A stretch of DNA of 39,280 bases from Streptomyces soli (GTDB lineage: Bacteria > Actinomycetota > Actinomycetes > Streptomycetales > Streptomycetaceae). The notes beneath the pieces were generated by a model. It saw only the letters and a program-made list of their open reading frames with translations, made no database searches and was not told the origin of the DNA. The position numbers were made by a program, and so were the translations under genes. Location of the stretch: assembly GCF_003999195.1 (NCBI RefSeq), contig NZ_RJVR01000147.1:1-39280 (forward strand), in the 5' to 3' direction. Of this stretch, positions 33,241-39,280 are shown one piece after another (positions within the stretch are counted from its first letter, which is position 1; every line of letters begins with the position of its first letter).

Positions 33241-33472
33241 GGGATCCCACAAGCCGGACGACGGATCAGCTGCCCGGTGCAGGTGCTGTGGGCCACCCGC
33301 GATGACATGGCCGACCTCTACGGCGACGTCCTTGCCCTGTGGCGCGACTGGGCCGACGACCTGCGCGGCGGTCCGGTCGAATCCGGTCACCACATCGCGG
33401 AAGAGTCCCCGGAGAACTCATCCGCGCGCTCCTCGGCTTCTGGCGCGCCAACTGGCCGCCAGCCCGCCTGAA
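33241..33472 (+). pseudogene. C-terminal remnant of an alpha/beta hydrolase
   Basis: The fragment reads AGRRISCPVQVLWATRDDMA, then DLYGDVLALWRDWADDLRGG and SGHHIAEESPE, the acid and catalytic-histidine part of haloacetate-dehalogenase-like hydrolases. The frame then leaves the expected end: one missing base near 33412 (GGAGAACTC) diverts it, and the lost sequence ELIRALLGFWRANW continues in another frame. No start or nucleophile region is present. It is the other side of a deletion that truncated the oxidoreductase. Confidence 0.75.
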
Positions 33473-33551
33473 CCGCGACGGAGGAACCGCCGGACATACC
33501 GAGCTGCCCGCAGGGCATCGCATCGGTGCCGGCCAGGTCTGGGGGCGCCGC

Positions 33552-33904
33552 TCAGTAGGAGTTGTTGCGGCGCAGGGACATCGGGCGGCCGTCGGGGTCG
33601 GCGATGAGTCGGTAGAGCGGGGTGACCAGGGCGGACGTGGTGCGCGAGAGCTGCGGGGTGCGGTACGCCCGCAGCCGTCCGGGGGGCCGGGGCACCGGCG
33701 GCCGCCGTCGTGCCAGGCGTCCAGCGCGGCGGCCGACTCGGCGAAGGCCCGGAAGGCGTCCTCCGGGTCGAGCAGCCCCTCCGGGTCGTTACGGTCCAGG
33801 TGTTCCTGGGCCAGTTCGAGGCGCAGGTCGCGGGCATATCGGCGGGCGCCGTCGCCGAGGCCGCCGGGGTCGCGTGGCTCGCGGGGGTCCAGCGCCTCGT
33901 CCAC
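33552..33904 (-). pseudogene. C-terminal remnant of a phospholipase D-like protein, frameshifted
   Basis: On the minus strand VDEALDPREPRDPGGLGDGA, LELAQEHLDRNDPEGLLDPE and AFRAFAESAAALDAWHDGG read in one frame. Near 33676-33700 the frame shifts, and RLRAYRTPQLSRTTSALVTP and LYRLIADPDGRP continue in another to a stop at 33552. From memory this resembles the tail of actinobacterial phospholipase D-type proteins. The catalytic HKD region is absent. It is a frameshifted fragment with no start. Confidence 0.65.
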
Positions 33905-34055
33905 GACGGCGGATCACCTCGTCCGTTCGCCCAGGTATCCCCGAGGGGAACCGGCTGGGTCCTACGCCCCGGAACACCGGCTGCTGGATCGGTCATTCAC
34001 CTGCCACCCGATAGTGCGACCGCAAAGCCCGGCCGGTCTCGTGAACCGAGGCATT

Positions 34056-35096
34056 ATGCCCACGACCGTCCCACCCACTCTGCTCGTCTTGCGGCACGAC
34101 TGCCGCAACCATGCGCTGATCACCCTGTCAGGTGAGATCGACCTGGACACGGCACCCCTGGTCCGCGCGACGCTGGAGCGGTGCCTGCACGACGGCATCC
34201 GCGCCATCGACGTCGACGTCACCGACGTCACCTTCTGCGACTGCAGCGGCCTCAATGCGTTCCTCTACGCGTCGCTGCGCACCGCCGGAGCCGGCGGATA
34301 CCTGCGCCTTCACTACCCGAGTCCAGCGGTGGAGCAGCTCTTCGCCGTCACCGGCAGCGGGTCCCTCTTCCTCAGCGTTCCGGACCCGCACACCGGGATC
34401 GCTGCACGGGACGGATCTGCTGGAGGACCTAGCTCCGGCGGCCAGGGCCACGCCGCAGCACCCGACCCCAATCGCAGCCGCCGAAACCGGAGCGTCCCAA
34501 ATCGCGGTTTCCGGCCCCCTGCACCCGTCGCCGGGCCAGTGCCAGTACGGGAACCGGCCGCAGAGCCGGCCGTACCCGGCGTGATTCGCCTTCCTCGGCA
34601 CGGAAACCCGTTCGCCCGACATGCTGGCGCTCTGCTTGGCTCGCCCCATGAGCGATCTCCACATCCGCTGCGCCACCCTCTCGGACATCGACACCGTGTT
34701 GCAGTTCTGGCGCGAAGCCGCGGAAGGAACGAGCATCAGCGACGACTACGACGGAGTGGCCCGACTCGTCACAAGAGACCCCGAAGCCCTGCTCCTCGCA
34801 GAGCGCGACGACCTCCTCACGGGGACCGTGATAGCCGGCTTCGACGGATGGCGATGCTCCGCCTACCGACTGGCTGTACGCCCGGACTGCCGCCGGCAAG
34901 GTATCGCCACCGCCCTGATGGAAGCGGCAGAACAACGATTCATCACCCTGGGCGGGCGACGGGTCGACGCCATGGTCCTGGAAGCCAACGAACAGGCACA
35001 CCACACGTGGGCTGCGGCTGGTTACCATCGCGAGGACCACTGGCGGCGCTGGGTCAAGCGACTATAAGCACGGGCAGGACCCCCGGATGTTTGTGA
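34056..35096 (+). CDS. STAS-domain protein whose reading frame lacks its normal stop
   Basis: The first 108 or so residues are a STAS domain (anti-sigma factor antagonist type): HALITLSGEIDLDTAPLVRA, then VDVTDVTFCDCSGLNAFLYA with the phosphorylatable Ser64 and DxSG-like DCSG, and RLHYPSPAVEQLF. After about 34410 codon use becomes unlike coding DNA, and the frame runs on to 35096 across the next GNAT gene, so the real end is unclear; a frameshift or lost stop is likely. The ATG at 34056 has no good Shine-Dalgarno. Partner kinase genes are not adjacent. Treat only the N-terminal third as secure. Confidence 0.55.
   Translation: MPTTVPPTLLVLRHDCRNHALITLSGEIDLDTAPLVRATLERCLHDGIRAIDVDVTDVTFCDCSGLNAFLYASLRTAGAGGYLRLHYPSPAVEQLFAVTGSGSLFLSVPDPHTGIAARDGSAGGPSSGGQGHAAAPDPNRSRRNRSVPNRGFRPPAPVAGPVPVREPAAEPAVPGVIRLPRHGNPFARHAGALLGSPHERSPHPLRHPLGHRHRVAVLARSRGRNEHQRRLRRSGPTRHKRPRSPAPRRARRPPHGDRDSRLRRMAMLRLPTGCTPGLPPARYRHRPDGSGRTTIHHPGRATGRRHGPGSQRTGTPHVGCGWLPSRGPLAALGQATISTGRTPGCL
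34648..35067 (+). CDS. GNAT-family N-acetyltransferase
   Basis: The 139-residue acetyltransferase starts MSDLHIRCATLSDIDTVLQF and has YRLAVRPDCRRQGIATALME (acetyl-CoA loop R-R-Q-G-I-A) and LEANEQAHHTWAAAGYHRE. The ATG at 34648 is favoured over one at 34621. Codon use is less G/C-rich at third positions than neighbours, suggesting recent transfer or decay. A second, 5'-truncated GNAT copy follows 40 bases later with clear protein similarity. Substrate unknown. Confidence 0.8.
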   Translation: MSDLHIRCATLSDIDTVLQFWREAAEGTSISDDYDGVARLVTRDPEALLLAERDDLLTGTVIAGFDGWRCSAYRLAVRPDCRRQGIATALMEAAEQRFITLGGRRVDAMVLEANEQAHHTWAAAGYHREDHWRRWVKRL

Positions 35097-35106
35097 GCTG
35101 CCAAGA

Positions 35107-35340
35107 TGCGACGGCTGGCGCTGCCATCTGTACCGGCTGGCGGTGCACCCGGCACACCGCAGGCAGGGCGTCGCGACCGCGCTGCTGCACGCGGCCGAGT
35201 GTCGCTTCGCCGAGCTGGGTGGCCGGCGCGGCGACGCGATGGTGCTGGAGCGCAACGATCAGGCCCACCACGCGTGGAGCGCCGCCGGTTACGCGCCGGA
35301 GCATCAGTGGCGGCGCTGGACGAAGCCGCTGGTGGGCTGA
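35107..35340 (+). pseudogene. 5'-truncated second GNAT acetyltransferase
   Basis: DGWRCHLYRLAVHPAHRRQG, VATALLHAAECRFAELGGRR and MVLERNDQAHHAWSAAGYAP repeat the C-terminal half of the preceding GNAT protein, with a different DNA sequence. The N-terminal half (about 60 residues) is missing. A GTG at 35143 could still start a short peptide. The pair looks like diverged tandem copies, one of which has lost its beginning. Confidence 0.7.
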
Positions 35341-35468
35341 CCCGTCCGCGCCCCGGCACGCTCGTCACTTTGCCAGCCCTTTACGATTGGCGCCATGGAT
35401 GAGCCTCCGAGTAATCCGCGCCGAGCGAACCGCCCGACCCTGGCCGATCATGGGACCGAGGTGTCCCG

Positions 35469-36830
35469 ATGACCGAAGTGCTCCTCCTGGTGGTCGCCCT
35501 GCTGCTCACGCTCGCGTGCGCGGTCTTCGTGGCGGCGGAGTTCTCGCTGACCACGGTCGAGCGCACCGATCTGGAGCGCGCCGAGCGGGCGGGTGAGCGC
35601 GGCGCCGGTGCCGCGCTGAAGGCGGTACGGACGCTGACGCTGCAGCTGTCGGGGGCGCAGCTCGGGATCACCGTCACAGGGCTGGTGATCGGCATGCTGG
35701 CCAAGGGGTCGGTCGGCAGGCTGCTGACCGGTCCGCTGGAGGCCGCGGGAATGTCGCGGTCGGCGGCCTCCTCGACCGCGCTGGTGCTCGCGACCGCCCT
35801 GTCGACCGTGGTCCTGATGGTCGTCGGGGAGCTGGTGCCGAAGAACTGGGCGATCTCCCGCCCGCTGGCCGTCGCCCGCACCGTGGCCGCCCCACAGCGC
35901 GCCTTCACCACCGCCTTCGGTCCGCTGATCCGCCACCTCAACAACACCGCCAACCGGATCCTGCGCCGCCTCGGCCTGCAGCCCACCGAGGAGCTGGCCT
36001 CGGCGCGCAGCCCCGAGGAACTGGTCGCGCTGGCCCGTCACTCCGCCCGGGCGGGCGCGCTGGAGGCGGACACCGCCGAGCTGTTCGTGCGCACCCTGCA
36101 CCTGGCGGAGCTGACCGCCGAGAACGTGATGACCCCCCGCGTCCAGGTCAAGGCCCTGGAGGCGCATGCCACCGCCGAGGACGTGGCCGAGACGACCCGG
36201 GAGACCGGCCTGTCCCGCTTCCCGGTGTACCGGGACAGCCTCGACGACGTCATCGGCGTCGTCCACATCAAGGACGTCCTCGCGGTGCCGTACGAGGAGC
36301 GTGACCGCACCCTGGTCACCGCAATTCTGCGGGAGCCGCTGCTGGTCCCGGAGTCGCTGACCGTGGACCGGCTGCTCGACCGGCTGTCCGGCCGGGTCAG
36401 CATGGCCGTGGTCATCGACGAGTACGGCGGCACGGCCGGAGTGGTCACGCTGGAGGACATCGTGGAGGAGGTCGTCGGCGAGGTCCGCGACGAGCACGAC
36501 CCGCAGGAGGCCCCCAACCTGGCGCTGCTGCGCCGGGACGCCGACGGGCGGCAGGTCTACGACGCCGACGGCGCCACCCGCACCGACCAGTTGGAGGAGA
36601 TCGGACTGCACGCCCCGGAGGGGCCGTACGAGACGCTGGCCGGTCTGGTCGCCCATGAGCTGGGCCGCATCCCGGCGACCGGCGACACCGCCGAGGTCGA
36701 CGGCTGGCTGATCGAGGTCACCGAGGACTCCGGGCACCGGGCGGCCCGCGCACGGCTGGTCTCGCCGCCGGAGACCCGGGACGAGAACGAGGACGCGGAC
36801 GCGGCGGCCGGGGCGGGGGCGGAGCGATGA
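35469..36830 (+). CDS. CNNM/CBS-domain membrane protein (hemolysin/CorC family)
   Basis: The 453-residue protein has a CNNM transmembrane domain (residues 1-190) beginning MTEVLLLVVALLLTLACAVF, with AEFSLTTVERTDLE and GELVPKNWAISRPL. Two CBS repeats follow: ENVMTPRVQVKALEAHATAE with SRFPVYRDSLDDVIGVVHIK, then VIDEYGGTAGVVTLEDIVEE. The CorC/HlyC domain is near the end (DGWLIEVTEDS). The family is linked to magnesium or cobalt export, and the hemolysin name is historical. The next gene overlaps by ATGA, and they likely act together. Confidence 0.92.
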   Translation: MTEVLLLVVALLLTLACAVFVAAEFSLTTVERTDLERAERAGERGAGAALKAVRTLTLQLSGAQLGITVTGLVIGMLAKGSVGRLLTGPLEAAGMSRSAASSTALVLATALSTVVLMVVGELVPKNWAISRPLAVARTVAAPQRAFTTAFGPLIRHLNNTANRILRRLGLQPTEELASARSPEELVALARHSARAGALEADTAELFVRTLHLAELTAENVMTPRVQVKALEAHATAEDVAETTRETGLSRFPVYRDSLDDVIGVVHIKDVLAVPYEERDRTLVTAILREPLLVPESLTVDRLLDRLSGRVSMAVVIDEYGGTAGVVTLEDIVEEVVGEVRDEHDPQEAPNLALLRRDADGRQVYDADGATRTDQLEEIGLHAPEGPYETLAGLVAHELGRIPATGDTAEVDGWLIEVTEDSGHRAARARLVSPPETRDENEDADAAAGAGAER

Positions 36831-37837
36831 CCGCGCTACAGCTGTTCATCGGCCTCCTGACGCTGGTGGTCAACGCCTTCTTCGTCGGCGCCGAGTTCGC
36901 CATGATCTCCGTACGCCGCAGCCAGATCGAACCGCGCGCCGAGGCCGGGGAGCGCGGCGCGCGCAGTGTGCTGTGGGGCCTGCAGCACCTGTCGCCCCTG
37001 CTGGCCGCCGCCCAGTTGGGCATCACGCTGTGCACCCTGGTGCTCGGTGTGGTGGCCGAGCCGGCCATCGCCCACCTGCTCGAACCGGTTTTCCACGCGG
37101 CGAGCGTGCCCGACGGGCTGCTCCATGTGATCTCCTTCGCGATCGCGCTGGCGGCGGCGACGTACCTGCACATGCTGCTGGGCGAGATGGTGCCGAAGAA
37201 CATCGCGCTGGCCGACCCGGAGCGCGCCGCGCTGCTGCTCGGGCCGCTCCTGGTGGGGACGGCGCGGGCGCTGCGGCCGGTCATCTTCGCGATCAACGCC
37301 TTCGCGAACTCCCTGCTGAGGCTGCTGGGCGTGGAGCCGAAGAACGAGGTCACCTCGGTCTTCTCGGATGACGAGCTGTCGCGCATGGTCACCGACGCCG
37401 GGCAGGCGGGACTGTTGGACGAGCGGGCCGCGGTGCGGCTGCAGGACGCGCTGGAGCTGGGCCGGCGTCCGGTCGGCGAGGTCGTACGGCCGTCGGAGCA
37501 CGTGGTGCGGGCTCCGCTCGGCATCACGCCCGAGGGTCTGGAACGGCTGGCGGCCGAATCCGGTTTCTCGCGCTTCCCGGTGGCCGACGCCGACGGCCGG
37601 GTGCTGGGCTATCTGCACGTCAAGGACGCGCTGAACGCCACCCCCAGGGACCGCCCGTTCCCGCTCTCGGCACTGCGCCCCATCACCCGGGTCAGGGCGG
37701 CGGTGCCGCTGGACGACGTACTGGCGGCGATGCGCGCGAGCCGTGCCCATCTGGCGGCGGTCGTGGACGAGGAGGGGCGCGGGATCGGGCTCGTCACCAT
37801 GGAGGACGTGCTCATGGAGCTGGTCGGCACCCGGTAG
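36827..37837 (+). CDS. CNNM/CBS-domain membrane protein, second copy
   Basis: The 336-residue protein is coupled to the previous gene by ATGA (36827-36830). It starts MTALQLFIGLLTLVVNAFFV with AEFAMISVRRSQIE and GEMVPKNIALADPE, then CBS repeats with GFSRFPVADADGRVLGYLHV and DEEGRGIGLVTMEDVLMELV. It lacks the C-terminal CorC/HlyC domain of its neighbour, so the two are non-identical halves of a pair, perhaps a heteromer. Confidence 0.92.
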   Translation: MTALQLFIGLLTLVVNAFFVGAEFAMISVRRSQIEPRAEAGERGARSVLWGLQHLSPLLAAAQLGITLCTLVLGVVAEPAIAHLLEPVFHAASVPDGLLHVISFAIALAAATYLHMLLGEMVPKNIALADPERAALLLGPLLVGTARALRPVIFAINAFANSLLRLLGVEPKNEVTSVFSDDELSRMVTDAGQAGLLDERAAVRLQDALELGRRPVGEVVRPSEHVVRAPLGITPEGLERLAAESGFSRFPVADADGRVLGYLHVKDALNATPRDRPFPLSALRPITRVRAAVPLDDVLAAMRASRAHLAAVVDEEGRGIGLVTMEDVLMELVGTR

Positions 37838-37850
37838 GATCGCCCGCGCC

Positions 37851-38621
37851 ATGGAGATGACTGCCACGTACACCAGCTTTGTCGCACTCGGGGACTCCTT
37901 TACGGAGGGCATGTCCGACGGGCTGCCCGACGGCTCCTACCGGGGCTGGGCCGACCTCGTCGCCGCCCGGTTCGCGGCCGGCACCCCCGGCTTCCGGTAC
38001 GCGAACCTCGCGGTGCGCGGCAAGCTCATCCGCCAGATCGCGGACGAGCAGGTGGAGACCGCGGCCGCGATGAGCGCCGACCTGGTGACGCTGGTCGGCG
38101 GGCTCAACGACACCCTGCGGCCCAAGTGCGACGTGGACGAGGTCTGCGCGCTGCTCGCCCGGTCCGTCGAGCGGCTGGCGCCGAGCTGCAAACAGCTGGT
38201 GCTGATGCGCAGCCCGATCCGGCGCGGGCCGGTCGCGACCCGCTTCCTGCCGCGCATGGAGCAGCTTTTCTCCTTCATCGACGAGCTGGCCGAGCGGCAC
38301 GGCGCGCTGGCGGTGGACCTGTACGGCGCCGAGACCCTCGGCGACCGGCGGATGTGGGCCGACGACCGGCTGCACCTCAACGCCGAAGGCCACCGCCGGG
38401 TCGCCGAGGCCGTCTGGCAGACCCTCGGCCACGCCCCCGAGGCCGACTGGACCCGGCTGCTGCCCTCCGCCGTGCCGCCCGCCTGGGCCGCCCGCCGCGC
38501 CGCCGACCTGCGCTTCACCCGGCAGCACCTCGTGCCGTGGATAGGCCGCCGGCTCACCGGTCGCTCGTCCGGCGACGGGCTGCCGCCCAAGCGCGCCGAG
38601 TTGCTGCCGTACGAAGGCTGA
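37851..38621 (+). CDS. SGNH/GDSL hydrolase
   Basis: The 256-residue esterase or lipase has the serine block FVALGDSFTEG (Ser16), the Asn block LVGGLNDTLRP (Asn86) and the Asp-His block DDRLHLNAEGH (Asp172, His175). There is no signal peptide, so it acts in the cytoplasm. The ATG at 37851 lies 10 bases after TAGGAT (37835-37840), a short-leader or leaderless promoter. A second ATG at 37857 is in frame. Substrate unknown; it is commonly found singly in Streptomyces. Confidence 0.9.
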   Translation: MEMTATYTSFVALGDSFTEGMSDGLPDGSYRGWADLVAARFAAGTPGFRYANLAVRGKLIRQIADEQVETAAAMSADLVTLVGGLNDTLRPKCDVDEVCALLARSVERLAPSCKQLVLMRSPIRRGPVATRFLPRMEQLFSFIDELAERHGALAVDLYGAETLGDRRMWADDRLHLNAEGHRRVAEAVWQTLGHAPEADWTRLLPSAVPPAWAARRAADLRFTRQHLVPWIGRRLTGRSSGDGLPPKRAELLPYEG

Positions 38622-38675
38622 CACGGCGACGCTACCCGCGTAGACATGGAACACCCTCCATGGTCGTCATGATCC

Positions 38676-38692
38676 CCGGTTTGGCTAACCGG
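38676..38692 (+). terminator. Hairpin after the SGNH hydrolase
   Basis: CCGGTT (38676-38681) pairs with AACCGG (38687-38692) across TGGCT, 55 bases after the stop. A second small hairpin CATGGA..TCCATG lies at 38645-38662. Terminator function is tentative. Confidence 0.4.
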
Positions 38693-38952
38693 CGATCGTC
38701 GGCTATGTTGCGGGGCGCCATCTCCGCGAACTGCCGTTCCCGCCTCCTACTTATTTGGCCGCGTTGAGCCGAACGCGCAGCGTGGTCCGGCGGTGTTGTA
38801 CGTTGACATAGCGACGGGAAAGGTTCCAGCCCTTTGGGAGCCCTTTGCCGTCTGCCGTGAGCGAATGTCGAAGCGGACACCAGTTATAGGGCCCGCCTGG
38901 GCGCCAATTCGTACCCGTCCGTAGAATCGCACCGGCATCCCCTGGGCATCGG

Positions 38953-39174
38953 TCAGCGGCAGATTCGATGACGTGCCATCCGGTAGGCGGCCGTATGGCG
39001 AAGGTTGTGAAGCGACCAGTTCCCGCCCAGCGCCGCATTCGCCCGGACGAACATCGCGCGTGCCGCGTGGTAGGTCAGCCGCCGCCACGGGCGACGCAAA
39101 GTCCACCACGACGGATCATCGCGCCCCGTGGACACGGCTGCGTCCAACTCGCTCTGATAGAGCCGCAACCACAC
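38953..39174 (-). pseudogene. Tyrosine recombinase (integrase) remnant
   Basis: On the minus strand WLRLYQSELDAAVSTGRDDP and TLRRPWRRLTYHAARAMFVR lead to SLHNLRHTAAYRMARH, the His-x-x-Arg active-site block of tyrosine recombinases. The frame then breaks (RICR, stop), while another frame continues NLPLTDAQG, which would follow next in an intact protein. The C-terminal tyrosine region is not recognisable and the N-terminus is missing. It suggests a former integrative element at the right edge; 38763-38952 holds decayed sequence, and no tRNA gene was seen. Confidence 0.7.
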
Positions 39175-39280
39175 GAACGCATTGAGGAAGTTTCATCGTG
39201 ATTCGTGCAGGTCACCGGGTCTGGTGTGTCGAGTCGTTGGGGTGCTCGCACAGCTCATCACGGTGATCGTGGCGGGGAGA

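Noticed and set aside
31347..33308. Long minus-strand open frame opposite the ABC permease
   Set aside because: Arg/Gln/His-rich shadow without a domain. The plus strand holds the permease with clear membrane helices.
38622..38952. tRNA gene or attachment site next to the integrase remnant
   Set aside because: No cloverleaf or CCA-adjacent repeat could be traced, only small hairpins.
39224..39280. Possible gene starting at GTG 39224 and running off the right edge
   Set aside because: Only 19 codons (VCRVVGVLAQLITVIVAGR) with no ribosome site are visible, too little to call a gene.

Overview
The window is high-GC actinobacterial DNA, almost certainly a Streptomyces chromosome. The evidence is strong G/C bias at third codon positions, GTG and TTG starts, several leaderless-looking genes with TANNNT a few bases before the start codon, actinobacterial families (DUF397, DUF4865, DUF6328, RsbW-like ATPases, a ydaO riboswitch before an NlpC/P60 hydrolase), and the order ureABCFGD without ureE. 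From memory, urease and biotin genes also lie close together in S. coelicolor; no search was run.

Layout. 1-5 kb: the end of an unrecognised protein, a 53-residue membrane protein, a PlsC acyltransferase, then an OFA-family MFS transporter with a 40-residue small partner, divergent from an L-lactate permease. 5-11 kb: an NAD-dependent epimerase, an arsR/small-ORF/cupin operon, a secreted tripeptidyl aminopeptidase, a glutamine-amidotransferase-like protein divergent from a LysR regulator, and a PemK/MazF-like protein. 11-16 kb: the leftward urease operon, whose last gene ureD overlaps the pemK start by 4 bases. 15.9-17.2 kb: an orphan Phd/YefM antitoxin divergent from a ClpP homologue, with a TGTACA-type operator between them. 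17.2-19.7 kb: a c-di-AMP riboswitch and NlpC/P60 hydrolase, a GNAT gene whose 3' end lies in a 192-bp element with inverted repeats, and a DUF6328 membrane protein.

19.7-21.4 kb: an ATPase / XRE / DUF397 regulatory cluster whose XRE gene carries a frameshift. 21.4-25.9 kb: biotin synthesis, bioF leftward and bioB-bioA-bioD rightward. 25.9-28.4 kb: a stretch of gene remnants, then a methyltransferase and a TetR-DUF4865 operon. 28.6-29.2 kb: a Doc-like/ribbon-helix-helix toxin-antitoxin pair. 29.3-33 kb: a MacB-type ABC transporter. 33-35.4 kb: a decayed zone with a truncated F420-type oxidoreductase, hydrolase and phospholipase D fragments, a STAS protein without a normal stop, and two GNAT genes, one lacking its 5' half. 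35.4-38.6 kb: two CNNM/CBS proteins and an SGNH hydrolase. The right edge holds a tyrosine recombinase remnant.

The least explained parts are the antitoxin-ClpP pair with its three evenly spaced hexamers, the toxin gene joined to the urease operon, the near-identical GC-rich palindromes inside ureG and the DUF4865 gene (with a related hairpin in ureF), and a possible pairing between the riboswitch leader and the hydrolase Shine-Dalgarno. All functions are inferred from reading the sequence; no database search was possible.
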